Positions 42,504 through 50,923 of a DNA stretch of 64,000 bases are shown here, piece by piece. The DNA comes from Sphingobium sp. AP49 (GTDB lineage Bacteria > Pseudomonadota > Alphaproteobacteria > Sphingomonadales > Sphingomonadaceae), in NCBI RefSeq assembly GCF_000281715.2, contig NZ_CP124576.1, forward strand, positions 4,003,001-4,067,000, read 5' to 3'. A program made the position numbers and the translations under genes. Numbering within the stretch: the stretch's first letter is position 1; the number at the start of each line of letters is the position of its first letter. The notes below the pieces were generated by a model. That model had not been told where the DNA came from. It saw only the letters and a program-made list of their open reading frames with translations, and searched no databases.

Positions 42504-43577
42504 ATGATCAAACCCTTCGCTCTATCCTTCACCAGCCTGCTTGCACTGGCCGCCTGCACCACCGCGGAAAAGGAAGTGCCGGTCGCCGTCCGCATCGCCA
42601 ATGCGACCCCGGCCGTAAATGTCACCGCACGCGGTGAAACCACCCCGGTCGGCACGCCCAATGCCGATGCGGCGGACGATCCGGCGATCTGGCGCAATAC
42701 CGCCAATCCGGCCGCGAGCCTGATCGTCGGCACCGACAAGAAGGCCGGCCTCTATATCTATGGCCTGGACGGCAAGACGCGCGATTTCCTGGACGCCGGC
42801 CGGGTCAACAATGTCGACCTGCGCGATGGCGTGACGATCAATGGCCAGCCGGGCATCCTGGTGGTCGCATCCGACCGCAATGACGTTGCCAACGCCAAGC
42901 TCGCGCTGTTCCGCCTCGATAGCGTGACAGCGAAGTTGACAGCCCTGGGCAAGGTCGATGCCGGCAAGGGCGAGGCCTATGGCATCTGCATGTACAAGGC
43001 GCCGGAGGCGACCTACGCCTTCATCGTGCTGAAGGATGGCACGATCAACCAGGTCGCGCTCGATGCCTCCGGCGCGGCGCCGACCGGCAGGATCGTCCGC
43101 AGTATGAAGCTTGGCACCCAGTCGGAAGGCTGCGCCGTGGATGACCGCACCGGCATCCTTTATGTCGCGGAGGAAGATGTCGGCCTGTGGCGCTTCGACG
43201 CGCGCGCGACCGGCGCCACCGCGCCCACGAAGATCGCGGCGGCCGACGGCAAGAATCTGGTGATGGATGCCGAGGGCGTCGCCATCGCCCCGATCGGCGC
43301 AAAGGACGGCTATGTCCTCGTCTCCAGCCAGGGTGACAATGCCTATGTCGCCTATCGCATGTCCGACGACAGCTATGTCGGCCGCTTCCGTATTGTCGAC
43401 GGCGCCATCGGCGGGTCGGAGGAAACCGACGGCATCGAGCTGATGCTGGGCGATTTCGGCCCGGCCTATCCCGGCGGGTTGTTCATCGCGCAGGATGGCC
43501 ATAACGCAGCGGCCGCACAGAATTTCAAACTGGTTGCCTGGGACGATATCGCCAAGGCATTGAACCTGCCGAACTGA
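42504..43577 (+). CDS. Beta-propeller phytase, lipoprotein
   Basis: Myo-inositol hexakisphosphate phosphohydrolase of 357 residues, six-bladed propeller type, releasing phosphate from phytate with calcium. The signal ends in a lipobox LAAC (Cys18), so it is probably outer-membrane anchored. Family stretches: ADAADDPAIWRNTANPAASLIVGTDKKAGLYIYGLDG, NNVDLRDG, VASDRNDVANAKLALFR, EAYGICMYK, GTQSEGCAVDDRTGILYVAEEDVGLWRF and SSQGDNAYVAYR. It is linked to the acid phosphatase upstream, and the combination with a TonB receptor fits phosphate scavenging from phytate. Confidence 0.9.
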   Translation: MIKPFALSFTSLLALAACTTAEKEVPVAVRIANATPAVNVTARGETTPVGTPNADAADDPAIWRNTANPAASLIVGTDKKAGLYIYGLDGKTRDFLDAGRVNNVDLRDGVTINGQPGILVVASDRNDVANAKLALFRLDSVTAKLTALGKVDAGKGEAYGICMYKAPEATYAFIVLKDGTINQVALDASGAAPTGRIVRSMKLGTQSEGCAVDDRTGILYVAEEDVGLWRFDARATGATAPTKIAAADGKNLVMDAEGVAIAPIGAKDGYVLVSSQGDNAYVAYRMSDDSYVGRFRIVDGAIGGSEETDGIELMLGDFGPAYPGGLFIAQDGHNAAAAQNFKLVAWDDIAKALNLPN

Positions 43578-43590
43578 CCGAAACCGGAAA

Positions 43591-43610
43591 GGGCGGCCGC
43601 GATGCCGCCC
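43591..43610. terminator. Bidirectional hairpin between phytase and NUDIX genes
   Basis: Stem GGGCGGC/GCCGCCC with loop CGCGAT sits between two convergent genes, 13 bases after the phytase stop and 4 bases from the NUDIX stop. A short T-rich stretch follows on the plus strand (CTCCTTATT). Confidence 0.6.
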
Positions 43611-43614
43611 CTCC

Positions 43615-44022
43615 TTATTGTCGCGCCCGCAAGGCGGTCAGCGCCGCCCGTGTCGACAGGGTCAGCGGCTGCGGCAGCGCATCCAGCGCGAACCAGCCGC
43701 AGCCCGCCAGCGCGTCGGGCTCCTTCACCACCGGTTCGCCCTGCGCATCCTCGACCAGATAGACCGGCGCCACCCAGTGCGTGCCGCGCTCCGCATCGAT
43801 CTGGTCGGTCAGGCACAGCAATTCACGCGCCCTGATCGTCAGCCCCAGTTCCTCGAAAATCTCGCGCTCGGTGGCGGCGGCCATGGTTTCCAGCAGGTCG
43901 ACCTTGCCGCCCGGCAGGCCCCAATGTCCCGCTTCCGGTTCCCGCCGTCGCTGCACCAGCAGCAACTTGCCATCGCGCAGGATCGCCGCGCCGCATCCGA
44001 CCCGCGGCTCCGTCTGGATCAT
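43615..44022 (-). CDS. NUDIX hydrolase
   Basis: A 135-residue pyrophosphohydrolase. The NUDIX box is complete: GGKVDLLETMAAATEREIFEELGL, matching GX5EX7REUXEEXGU. The N-terminus VGCGAAILRDGKLLLVQRRREPEAGHWGLPGG is typical of ADP-ribose pyrophosphatase and NADH-type members, so a nucleoside-diphosphate derivative is the probable substrate. The start is MIQTEPRV at 44022. It is downstream of the aminopeptidase gene, past a hairpin. Confidence 0.88.
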   Translation of the reverse strand: MIQTEPRVGCGAAILRDGKLLLVQRRREPEAGHWGLPGGKVDLLETMAAATEREIFEELGLTIRARELLCLTDQIDAERGTHWVAPVYLVEDAQGEPVVKEPDALAGCGWFALDALPQPLTLSTRAALTALRARQ

Positions 44023-44040
44023 GCTTCCCCCATGAGAGAA

Positions 44041-44064
44041 GGGCGGCGGATCGCTCCGCCGCCC
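44041..44064 (-). terminator. Hairpin after the aminopeptidase gene
   Basis: A perfect 10-base stem (GGGCGGCGGA / TCCGCCGCCC) with a 4-base loop TCGC lies 8 bases after the aminopeptidase stop on the minus strand. A pyrimidine-rich tail (CTTCTCTC) follows rather than a T-run. Confidence 0.6.
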
Positions 44065-44071
44065 CATGTCC

Positions 44072-46720
44072 TTATTTCTTCGCCGCGAACCAAGCCGCGG
44101 TCGGCGTCTTGAGGCGGCTGCGCGTCTCGATCCTAGTCTTGATCGCGGCGATCGAACGGTCGACCACCTTGCGCGATTCCGGCGTCAGATACTGGGTCGC
44201 ATAGGCGTCCAGCTTGGTCACCATCGCCGGGTCGGCCGATCCGCCGCCCAGACGGGCCAGCGCCTGGCTACGCGCCGACACGTCGATCAGCGCCTCATAT
44301 TGCGCCTTGTGGGCCAGCACATAGTCGACCGCCAGCATCGGATGGGCGACGCCCACCTGGCCAATGATCGCCGCGCTGGTGGTCTTGCCCGGCTCGTCGG
44401 TCAGGGCAAGATCCAAGGCCTGCTGGCCCAGCTTCTCGTCCTTCGCCTTGCCGAGCAGCGCGTAGAGCGTGCTCTTCTCCAGGTCGCTCTGCGCGCCCTT
44501 GGCCATGACGCGCAGCTTGTCCCAGGTCGCCTGATCGGCATTCTGGGCGATGATGCCCAGCCAGACATTGCGCAGCGGTCCGTCGAGCGCGGCCGGGTTG
44601 GTCGCCAGCGCAGCGAAGCGCTTGTTCGCTTCGGTCACCACGCCCTTGTCGCCCATGCTGCCCAGCGTCGAGACCAGGCTGGTGCGCAGCACCGGCACCT
44701 GCGGCCCTTCGCCGGCCTTGGCATCATAGCCGATGGCCGTCAGCGCCGGGGTCAGCTTGGTCGAGGCATAGGCGGCGACCTTCGCCTGGGCGGCGGCATC
44801 GCCCTCCAGCATGTCATAGCTGCTCTTCAAATAGCCGGGCACTTCGGCCAGCACGGCCGGGCTGCCATTGACCGGCACCGCGTCGACCAGATCGAGCGCC
44901 AGGCCGATCGGCTGATAACCACCCAGCGCCAGCTGGAAATTGTCCGCCATCAGGCCGGTCTGGTCCATGCTGGACAGCTGGCTGAAGCCCTTGGCCAGCG
45001 CCTGGATATTGGCGGCGGGATAGAGCGAGCGATAATAGCCGGTCTGGCCCGCATTGATGACATAGGCGCCACAGCCCGGCAGCGTGATCTGGCCATTGCC
45101 CTGCAGGATCAGGCGCTGCGCCTCGCCGGCCTGCACCTGCGCCTTGACCGGCACGTTCCACTTGAGCGGGGTCTTGTCCTTGGCGTCGCGGCTGAACTCG
45201 CCCTGGCTCAGCGTCAGGATGGTGTTGCCGCCCTGGCACTGGGCGCTCTCCACCTTGACCAGCGGGATGCCCGGCTGGCTGGTGAAATCATGCGCGATGC
45301 TGACCAGCCCCTTGGCGCCCGCGCCCTCCACCGCCTTCCACAGATCGTCGGTGACTGTGTTCCCGTAAGCGTGGCTCTTCATGTAGGACTGGATGCCCGC
45401 CTTCCACGCATCCTCGCCGGCATAGCCTTCGAGCATGGTGATGACCGCCTCGCCCTTCTGATAGGTGATGGCGTCGAAGGCCTGGTTCACCTGATCGACG
45501 GTGGTGATCTTCTGCACGACCGGGTGGGTGGTCTTGAGCGCGTCGAGGCTCATCGCCCGCTCGCGGCCATCGACGCGCGACAGCAGGGCTTCCCATTCCG
45601 GGTTCAGCTTGTCGGTGACCTTGGTCGCCATCCAGCTGGCGAAACCTTCGTTCAGCCACAGATCGTCCCACCAGGCCATGGTGACGAGATCGCCGAACCA
45701 TTGGTGCGCCATTTCATGCGCGGCCACTTCATAGATGGCGCGCTTGGTCTCTTCGGAGGTGAAGCGCGGATCGACCAGCAGGGTGCGTTCGAAGGTGAAG
45801 ATCGCACCCCAATTCTCCATCGCGCTGAAGAACTGGCTCTGGCCCGGACCCGCGACATTGTCGAGCTTGGGCAACGGGAAGGGCACGCCGAAATAGTCGT
45901 TATAATAAGGCAGGATCGCCGCCGACGCATCAAGCGCCAGTTGCGCCTTGCCAGTATTGCCCCGGCCGGTGATGACGCCGACTTCGGTATTGCCCGCCAT
46001 CTTGGTCGCGCGGTCCAGTTCGCCCAGGCCGAAGAAGAGCAGGTAGGAGGACATTTTGGGGCTGGTGCCGAAGGTCACCAGCTTCTTGCCGCCGCCGATG
46101 TCCTTGGTCGCCTTGACCGGCATGTTGCCGACCGCCAGCTGGTCCGCCGGGACCACGGCGGAGAGATCGAACGTCGCCTTGTAGCTCGGCTCGTCGAAGC
46201 TCGGCACGAAGCGGCGGGCGTCGGGCGCCTCGAACTGGGTGAAAAGCGCGCGCTTCGCGGCGCCGGCATTGTCCGTATAGTCGAGCGCGAACAGGCCGTT
46301 CGCCTGCTGGTTGATGATGCCGGCATAGACCATGGTCAGCTTGTAGCTGCCCGGCTGGACCGGCTTGCCGAAGTCGAGGCTGACGGTCTGGGCGTCGGCA
46401 TCCACCTTGGCCGTGCCGGTGATCGCCTTGCCCTTGGCCGGGGTCAGGGTGACGCTGGAGACGGTCAGGTCGGCCGCGTTGAGCACCAGCGCCGGCATGG
46501 CCGTGGCGACAGTGACGTCGATCGTCACCTTGCCGGTGAATTTGAGGTTCGCCGCATCGGGCGTCACTTCGATCGCATAATGGCTGGGCGCTGCACCACG
46601 GGGCAGCTGGGTGGTGACGCCGGCGGCGGGGCCGGCAGGTGCGGTCTGGGCCAGCGCGGGCGCGGCGATCGCCAGCGGCGCGGCCGCCATCAGGAACGGC
46701 AGAATTTTCGACAAGGGCAT
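44072..46720 (-). CDS. M1-family metalloaminopeptidase, exported
   Basis: Zinc aminopeptidase of 882 residues with a signal peptide (ILPFLMAAAPLAIAAPALA), so periplasmic. The exopeptidase motif AMENWGA (GAMEN-type) precedes the zinc site HEMAH (335-339) with the third ligand Glu358 in LWLNEGF. A C-terminal ERAP1-like helical domain completes a typical M1 protein. The start at 46720 is chosen for the signal peptide; the frame to 46783 adds an unlikely basic extension. It trims N-terminal residues from peptides, probably for nutrition. Confidence 0.92.
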   Translation of the reverse strand: MPLSKILPFLMAAAPLAIAAPALAQTAPAGPAAGVTTQLPRGAAPSHYAIEVTPDAANLKFTGKVTIDVTVATAMPALVLNAADLTVSSVTLTPAKGKAITGTAKVDADAQTVSLDFGKPVQPGSYKLTMVYAGIINQQANGLFALDYTDNAGAAKRALFTQFEAPDARRFVPSFDEPSYKATFDLSAVVPADQLAVGNMPVKATKDIGGGKKLVTFGTSPKMSSYLLFFGLGELDRATKMAGNTEVGVITGRGNTGKAQLALDASAAILPYYNDYFGVPFPLPKLDNVAGPGQSQFFSAMENWGAIFTFERTLLVDPRFTSEETKRAIYEVAAHEMAHQWFGDLVTMAWWDDLWLNEGFASWMATKVTDKLNPEWEALLSRVDGRERAMSLDALKTTHPVVQKITTVDQVNQAFDAITYQKGEAVITMLEGYAGEDAWKAGIQSYMKSHAYGNTVTDDLWKAVEGAGAKGLVSIAHDFTSQPGIPLVKVESAQCQGGNTILTLSQGEFSRDAKDKTPLKWNVPVKAQVQAGEAQRLILQGNGQITLPGCGAYVINAGQTGYYRSLYPAANIQALAKGFSQLSSMDQTGLMADNFQLALGGYQPIGLALDLVDAVPVNGSPAVLAEVPGYLKSSYDMLEGDAAAQAKVAAYASTKLTPALTAIGYDAKAGEGPQVPVLRTSLVSTLGSMGDKGVVTEANKRFAALATNPAALDGPLRNVWLGIIAQNADQATWDKLRVMAKGAQSDLEKSTLYALLGKAKDEKLGQQALDLALTDEPGKTTSAAIIGQVGVAHPMLAVDYVLAHKAQYEALIDVSARSQALARLGGGSADPAMVTKLDAYATQYLTPESRKVVDRSIAAIKTRIETRSRLKTPTAAWFAAKK

Positions 46721-46902
46721 AGGGGAAGGAACTCCGATACGGCTTGGATGGCGCAATGAGACATAGTCACGCGCAACATGCAAACCGGATCGACCCTTTC
46801 CCCCCAGGGGTCAAGTGAACTATCCGCAAGAGAATGTCGTTGGTCGAAGCCTGTTATGCGTTCGTCCAACAACGAGGGAGGCGAACCTCCCCCTTTCAGG
46901 CT

Positions 46903-47355
46903 TCAGCCGCGGCCGCGATAGCCCGGCACGTCCTGCGGCGGCAGCCACATGCCGGCGGGCGGTTCGCCCGATTGCCAGAAGACGTCGATCGGGATGCCGC
47001 CGCGCGGATACCAATAGCCGCCGATGCGCAGCCAGATCGGCTGCATTTCGGCAAACAGCCGCTCGCCGATGCCAACGGTGCAATCCTCATGGAAGCCGGC
47101 ATGGTTCCGGAAGCTGCCCAGGAACAGCTTGAGCGCCTTGGATTCGACGATCGTCGCGCCAGGCGCATAGTCGATCACCAGATGGGCGAAGTCGGGCTGG
47201 CCGGTCACCGGGCAGAGCGAGGTGAATTCGGGCGCGGTGAAGCGCACCAGATAGGGCTTGCCCGGACGGGGATTGGGGACATAGTCGAGGACGGCGTCCT
47301 CGGGCCGCTGCGGCAGGGTGCTGGCGCGGCCGAGATGGAGCGGGGTATCGGTCAT
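46903..47355 (-). CDS. queF: NADPH-dependent 7-cyano-7-deazaguanine reductase
   Basis: QueF of the short, unimodular type, 150 residues. It reduces preQ0 to preQ1 in queuosine synthesis. Motifs: [21 protein letters not shown] with the catalytic Cys, [22 protein letters not shown], and the C-terminal [10 protein letters not shown]. No other queuosine gene is in the window. It is divergent from the Pro-rich membrane protein gene. Confidence 0.93.
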   Translation of the reverse strand: MTDTPLHLGRASTLPQRPEDAVLDYVPNPRPGKPYLVRFTAPEFTSLCPVTGQPDFAHLVIDYAPGATIVESKALKLFLGSFRNHAGFHEDCTVGIGERLFAEMQPIWLRIGGYWYPRGGIPIDVFWQSGEPPAGMWLPPQDVPGYRGRG

Positions 47356-47455
47356 GAGGGCGCATGTAGTCGATTACACGCAATTTGTCATCGGTCCGGC
47401 GCGCAAGGCCATCCGTTCATCTGGCATTCAGCAAAATTTCTGCCTTGGCAGGGCC

Positions 47456-48790
47456 ATGGGGTCTATGCGTCTGTTCCTTTCCGCCCTGCCGCTGCTGGCA
47501 GTCACGCCCGCGCTGGCACAACAAGCCACCGGCAGCGATCCGGTCGTCAATCTGCAGCGCGCCGCGCCGCCGCCGCCGGCCGATGACCCGCGCCGTCAGG
47601 GGCCTGAACTGGATGTGTTCCGCAGCACCCCGACGCCAACGCCCACGCCGACCCCGTCACTGCCGCCGATCGTCGCGCCGACGGTGACCCCGGCACAGCG
47701 TGCACCGGCGCCGATCCAGCGGCCGCCAGCCGCAACGCCCGCGCCCCAGCGCCAGACACCGGCCCGCACGGAAACGCCAGCCGCGGAGCGATCGACGCCT
47801 GCGCCAAAGCCGGCCGACAGGCCCGCCGCGCGCGTGACGACGCCGACAGAGCCCAGCCCGCCGCCGATTGCCGCCGCGCCCGAACCCGACAATGCCGCCA
47901 ATGCCGTGCAACCGCCGCCGGCCGCACTGCCCGCCCCAGAACCGGTTCCGGTCGATAACGGTACCGCCGTCGCCCCGGAGGCCGCACCCGTTCCAGAATC
48001 GGAGGGGCTGAGCTGGCCCTGGATCCTTGCCGCGATCGCGGCGATTGCGGTGATCGCCGGCGGCCTGCTGCTGCGCCGTCGTCGCGGACAAGCGGCGCCT
48101 CTACCCGAGCCGGCACCGCTTCCGGCCCCCATTCCCACCGCGACGGCGGCAGAGACACCGCCCGCGCCGGCCCAGCCGCGTCCCGAACCGATGCCCGCGC
48201 CTGCCCCACCGGCGCCGCCGGCCGCAGCGCCCACCCCGGACGCACCCCTGGCCGTCACAGACGACGGCGATCGCCCCTGGATCGACTTGGCGCTGGACAT
48301 CGGCCTGGCCCGTTATTCGCTGATGGGCGTCACGATCGGCTATACGCTGGTGCTGCACAATCGCGGCAACCGCGTGGCACAGGACATATTGGTGCGCGGC
48401 ATATTGGGGAATGCCGGAGCGCAACAGGAAGAATTGCTGCGCCATTTCTTCGCCGGCGAAACCGGCCTGCCCTTGCATTCGGTGGTGTCGCTGCCGGCAG
48501 GCGAGACGTTGCGCATCGCCAGCGAGCTGCGCCTGGGAACCGAGCAGATCCAGCCAGTCGAGATGAGCGGCCGGTCGCTGCTGATCCCGATCGCAGCCTT
48601 TGACGCCCATTATCGCTGGGCCGACGCCGACGACACCCCGCTTGGCGCCGGCCGCACCGGCCGAGCCTTCATTGTCGGGCAGGACAAGGACCCACCGGCC
48701 GACCGACTGGCCCCCTTCCGCCTGGATGAAGGGCCGCGTCAATATCGCCGCCCCGCCGCCCGTGCCGCCGCCGAAGTGCAGCCGACTTGA
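47456..48790 (+). CDS. Proline-rich membrane protein of unknown function
   Basis: A 444-residue protein with three parts: a signal peptide and a long Pro/Ala/Thr-rich exported region (about residues 25-180, with TPTPTPTPTPS), one transmembrane helix (WPWILAAIAAIAVIAGGLLL), and a cytoplasmic Pro-rich linker leading to a folded C-terminal domain (DLALDIGLARYSLMGVTIGYTLVLHNRGNRVAQDILVRG ... AFDAHYRWAD). The C-terminal part looks like an Ig-like domain of surface proteins. The start could be 47456 or 47465. Cell-envelope role likely, but no function is recognised. It is followed closely by sseA. Confidence 0.75.
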   Translation: MGSMRLFLSALPLLAVTPALAQQATGSDPVVNLQRAAPPPPADDPRRQGPELDVFRSTPTPTPTPTPSLPPIVAPTVTPAQRAPAPIQRPPAATPAPQRQTPARTETPAAERSTPAPKPADRPAARVTTPTEPSPPPIAAAPEPDNAANAVQPPPAALPAPEPVPVDNGTAVAPEAAPVPESEGLSWPWILAAIAAIAVIAGGLLLRRRRGQAAPLPEPAPLPAPIPTATAAETPPAPAQPRPEPMPAPAPPAPPAAAPTPDAPLAVTDDGDRPWIDLALDIGLARYSLMGVTIGYTLVLHNRGNRVAQDILVRGILGNAGAQQEELLRHFFAGETGLPLHSVVSLPAGETLRIASELRLGTEQIQPVEMSGRSLLIPIAAFDAHYRWADADDTPLGAGRTGRAFIVGQDKDPPADRLAPFRLDEGPRQYRRPAARAAAEVQPT

Positions 48791-48869
48791 ACCGCTCCTG
48801 CCATTAGCCCCTTTCCTGTCCTGCCGGCCGCTCCTAAGATGGCTGCCGGACAAGGTAAAAAGGGGTCGC

Positions 48870-49718
48870 ATGGATATTCTCGTTTCCACCGAATGGCTGG
48901 CCGGCCAATTGGGTAGCGATGACCTCGTCATTCTCGATGCCAGCCTGTTCCTGCCCGGCACGCCACGCGACCCGCGCGCCGAGTTTACCGCCGCCCATAT
49001 TCCCGGCGCCGCCTATATGGACCTGCCGAACCTCAGCGATCCCGCCGATCCGGTGCCGGGCCAGTTGCCGCCCGAAGCACTGATGACGCAGCGTATGCAG
49101 GCGCTGGGCGTCAACGCCGACAGCCGGATCGTCGTCTATGACAATAGCCCGACCCACAGCGCCGCGCGCGGCTGGTGGATGATGCGCGTCTATGGCCTGG
49201 GTGCCTCTGCCGCGATTCTCGACGGTGGCCTGCCCAAATGGGTTGCCGAAGGACGCCCGGTCGAAAGCGGCATGCCCGCCATCGCCCCCGGCAATGCCGT
49301 CGCCCGGCTCGACCGCACGCAGGTCCGCACCAAAGCGGACGTCCTCGCCAATCTCGACAGCGGCGCGGCGCAGCTGCTCGACGCACGCGGCGCCGGCCGC
49401 TTCACCGGCGCGGAGGCCGAACCGCGCCCCGGCATGGCGTCGGGCCATATTCCCGGCAGCCGCAACATCCCCTCCTCCGCCTTCTTCGCCGCCGACAACA
49501 GCCTGAAGCAGGGTGAGGAACTGCGCCGCCTGCTGCTCGACGCCGGCACCGATCTCGACCGGCCCATCATCACCACCTGCGGAAGCGGCGTGACCGCGGC
49601 GATCATCCTCGCGGCGCTCGAAACGCTCGGGAAGCGCGACGTCAGCCTCTATGATGGCAGCTGGTCCGAATGGGGGCTCGACCCCGCCACGCCCAAGGCG
49701 ACCGGACCCGCCGCATGA
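48870..49718 (+). CDS. sseA: 3-mercaptopyruvate/thiosulfate sulfurtransferase
   Basis: Cytoplasmic sulfurtransferase of 282 residues with two rhodanese domains. The first is inactive (FLPGTPRDPRAEFTAAHIPGAAYMDL). The second carries the catalytic Cys237 in the loop TCGSGVTA, the CG[S/T]GVTA type seen in mercaptopyruvate sulfurtransferases. It transfers sulfane sulfur to an acceptor such as cyanide or thiol. The start at 48870 follows AAAAAGGGG. Its stop overlaps the next gene by 4 bases, so the three genes sseA, metC-like and mscS are coupled. Confidence 0.9.
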   Translation: MDILVSTEWLAGQLGSDDLVILDASLFLPGTPRDPRAEFTAAHIPGAAYMDLPNLSDPADPVPGQLPPEALMTQRMQALGVNADSRIVVYDNSPTHSAARGWWMMRVYGLGASAAILDGGLPKWVAEGRPVESGMPAIAPGNAVARLDRTQVRTKADVLANLDSGAAQLLDARGAGRFTGAEAEPRPGMASGHIPGSRNIPSSAFFAADNSLKQGEELRRLLLDAGTDLDRPIITTCGSGVTAAIILAALETLGKRDVSLYDGSWSEWGLDPATPKATGPAA

Positions 49719-50923
49719 GCGAGGACAGCAGAAGGCCGCTGACGAAGCTGGCGCAGGCCGGTCGCCGCGCCGACTGGACCGGCATGCCGGGGCAGCCCGG
49801 CGCGATCGTCAGCCCGGGCGTCTGGCGCGCCTCTACCATCCTCTATGACGATGTCGCCCATCTGCGGAAGGCGGCGGGCAGCAGCACGCACGAGCGGCTC
49901 TTTTACGGGCGCAAGGGTACGCCGACCAGTTGGAGCCTGGCAGATGCCCTGACCGAGATGGAGCCAGGCGCGGAGGGCACTATGCTTTTCCCTTCAGGCG
50001 TCGCAGCGGTAGCCTGTGCGCTGATGGCGGTGCTGCGGCCGGGCGACCAGTTGCTGATGGTAGACAGCGCCTATGACCCCACGCGCAATTTCTGCGAACA
50101 GGTGCTGAAGCCCTTCGGCGTCGAAACGGTCTATTATGATCCGACGATCGGCGCCGGCATCGCCGACCTCTTGACCGATCGCACCCGCGCCATCTTCCTG
50201 GAATGCCCGGGCAGCCTGACCTTCGAGGTGCAGGATGTGCCGGCGATCACCGCCATCGCCCGCGATCGCGGTATCGTCACCCTGCTCGACAATACCTGGG
50301 CCACGCCCCTCTTCTTCCCGGCGCTGGCCCATGGCGTGGACATCGCGATCCTAGCCTGTACCAAATATATTGTCGGCCATAGCGACGTGATGCTGGGGTC
50401 GGTCAGCGCGACCCCGGCGCTGTTCCCCAAGGTCCGCCAGTCCGCCTATCTGTTCGGCCAGATGACCAGCCCCGACGATGCCTGGCTCGCCAGTCGCGGC
50501 CTGCGCACGCTCGGCATCCGCCTCGCCCAGCATCAGACGAGCGCGCTTGAGATCGCGCGGTGGTTGAAGGACCAGCCCGATGTCGCCCGCGTCCTCCATC
50601 CCGCTTTGCCGGACTGTCCCGGCCACAACCTGTGGGCGCGCGACTTTTCCGGCTCCTCCGGCCTGTTCAGCTTCGTCCTGCAGGGCGGCGACGAGGCGGC
50701 CCGCGCCGCATTGATCGACGGCCTCGTCCATTTCGGCATCGGCTATAGCTGGGGCGGCTTTGAAAGCCTGGCCCTGCCGGTCGATCCCGCCCGCTATCGC
50801 ACCGCCACCGCCTGGCAGGCGGAAGGGCCTGTCATCCGGCTGCAGATCGGGCTGGAGGATCCGGCCGACCTGATCGCCGACCTCGACGCGGGACTTACCC
50901 GTTTCCGGGCTGCGCGCGGATGA
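49715..50923 (+). CDS. metC: Cystathionine beta-lyase (PLP-dependent C-S lyase)
   Basis: Cys/Met metabolism PLP enzyme of 402 residues, releasing homocysteine from cystathionine (or sulfide from cysteine). The PLP-binding Lys217 lies in ACTKYIVGHSD, and FYGRKGTPTSWSLADAL and PSGVAAVACALMAVLRPGDQLLMVDSAYDPTR are typical of the family. The last part GIGYSWGGFESLALP is the usual C-terminal signature. It overlaps sseA upstream and mscS downstream by 4 bases each, which suits linked sulfur metabolism with sseA. Confidence 0.9.
   Translation: MSEDSRRPLTKLAQAGRRADWTGMPGQPGAIVSPGVWRASTILYDDVAHLRKAAGSSTHERLFYGRKGTPTSWSLADALTEMEPGAEGTMLFPSGVAAVACALMAVLRPGDQLLMVDSAYDPTRNFCEQVLKPFGVETVYYDPTIGAGIADLLTDRTRAIFLECPGSLTFEVQDVPAITAIARDRGIVTLLDNTWATPLFFPALAHGVDIAILACTKYIVGHSDVMLGSVSATPALFPKVRQSAYLFGQMTSPDDAWLASRGLRTLGIRLAQHQTSALEIARWLKDQPDVARVLHPALPDCPGHNLWARDFSGSSGLFSFVLQGGDEAARAALIDGLVHFGIGYSWGGFESLALPVDPARYRTATAWQAEGPVIRLQIGLEDPADLIADLDAGLTRFRAARG

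Noticed and set aside
44066..46759. An 897-codon open frame on the plus strand, antisense to the aminopeptidase
   Set aside because: It mirrors the M1 aminopeptidase gene, whose zinc site and signal peptide are complete. The antisense product is Arg/His/Gly-rich with no domain, as expected for the complement of high G+C codons.
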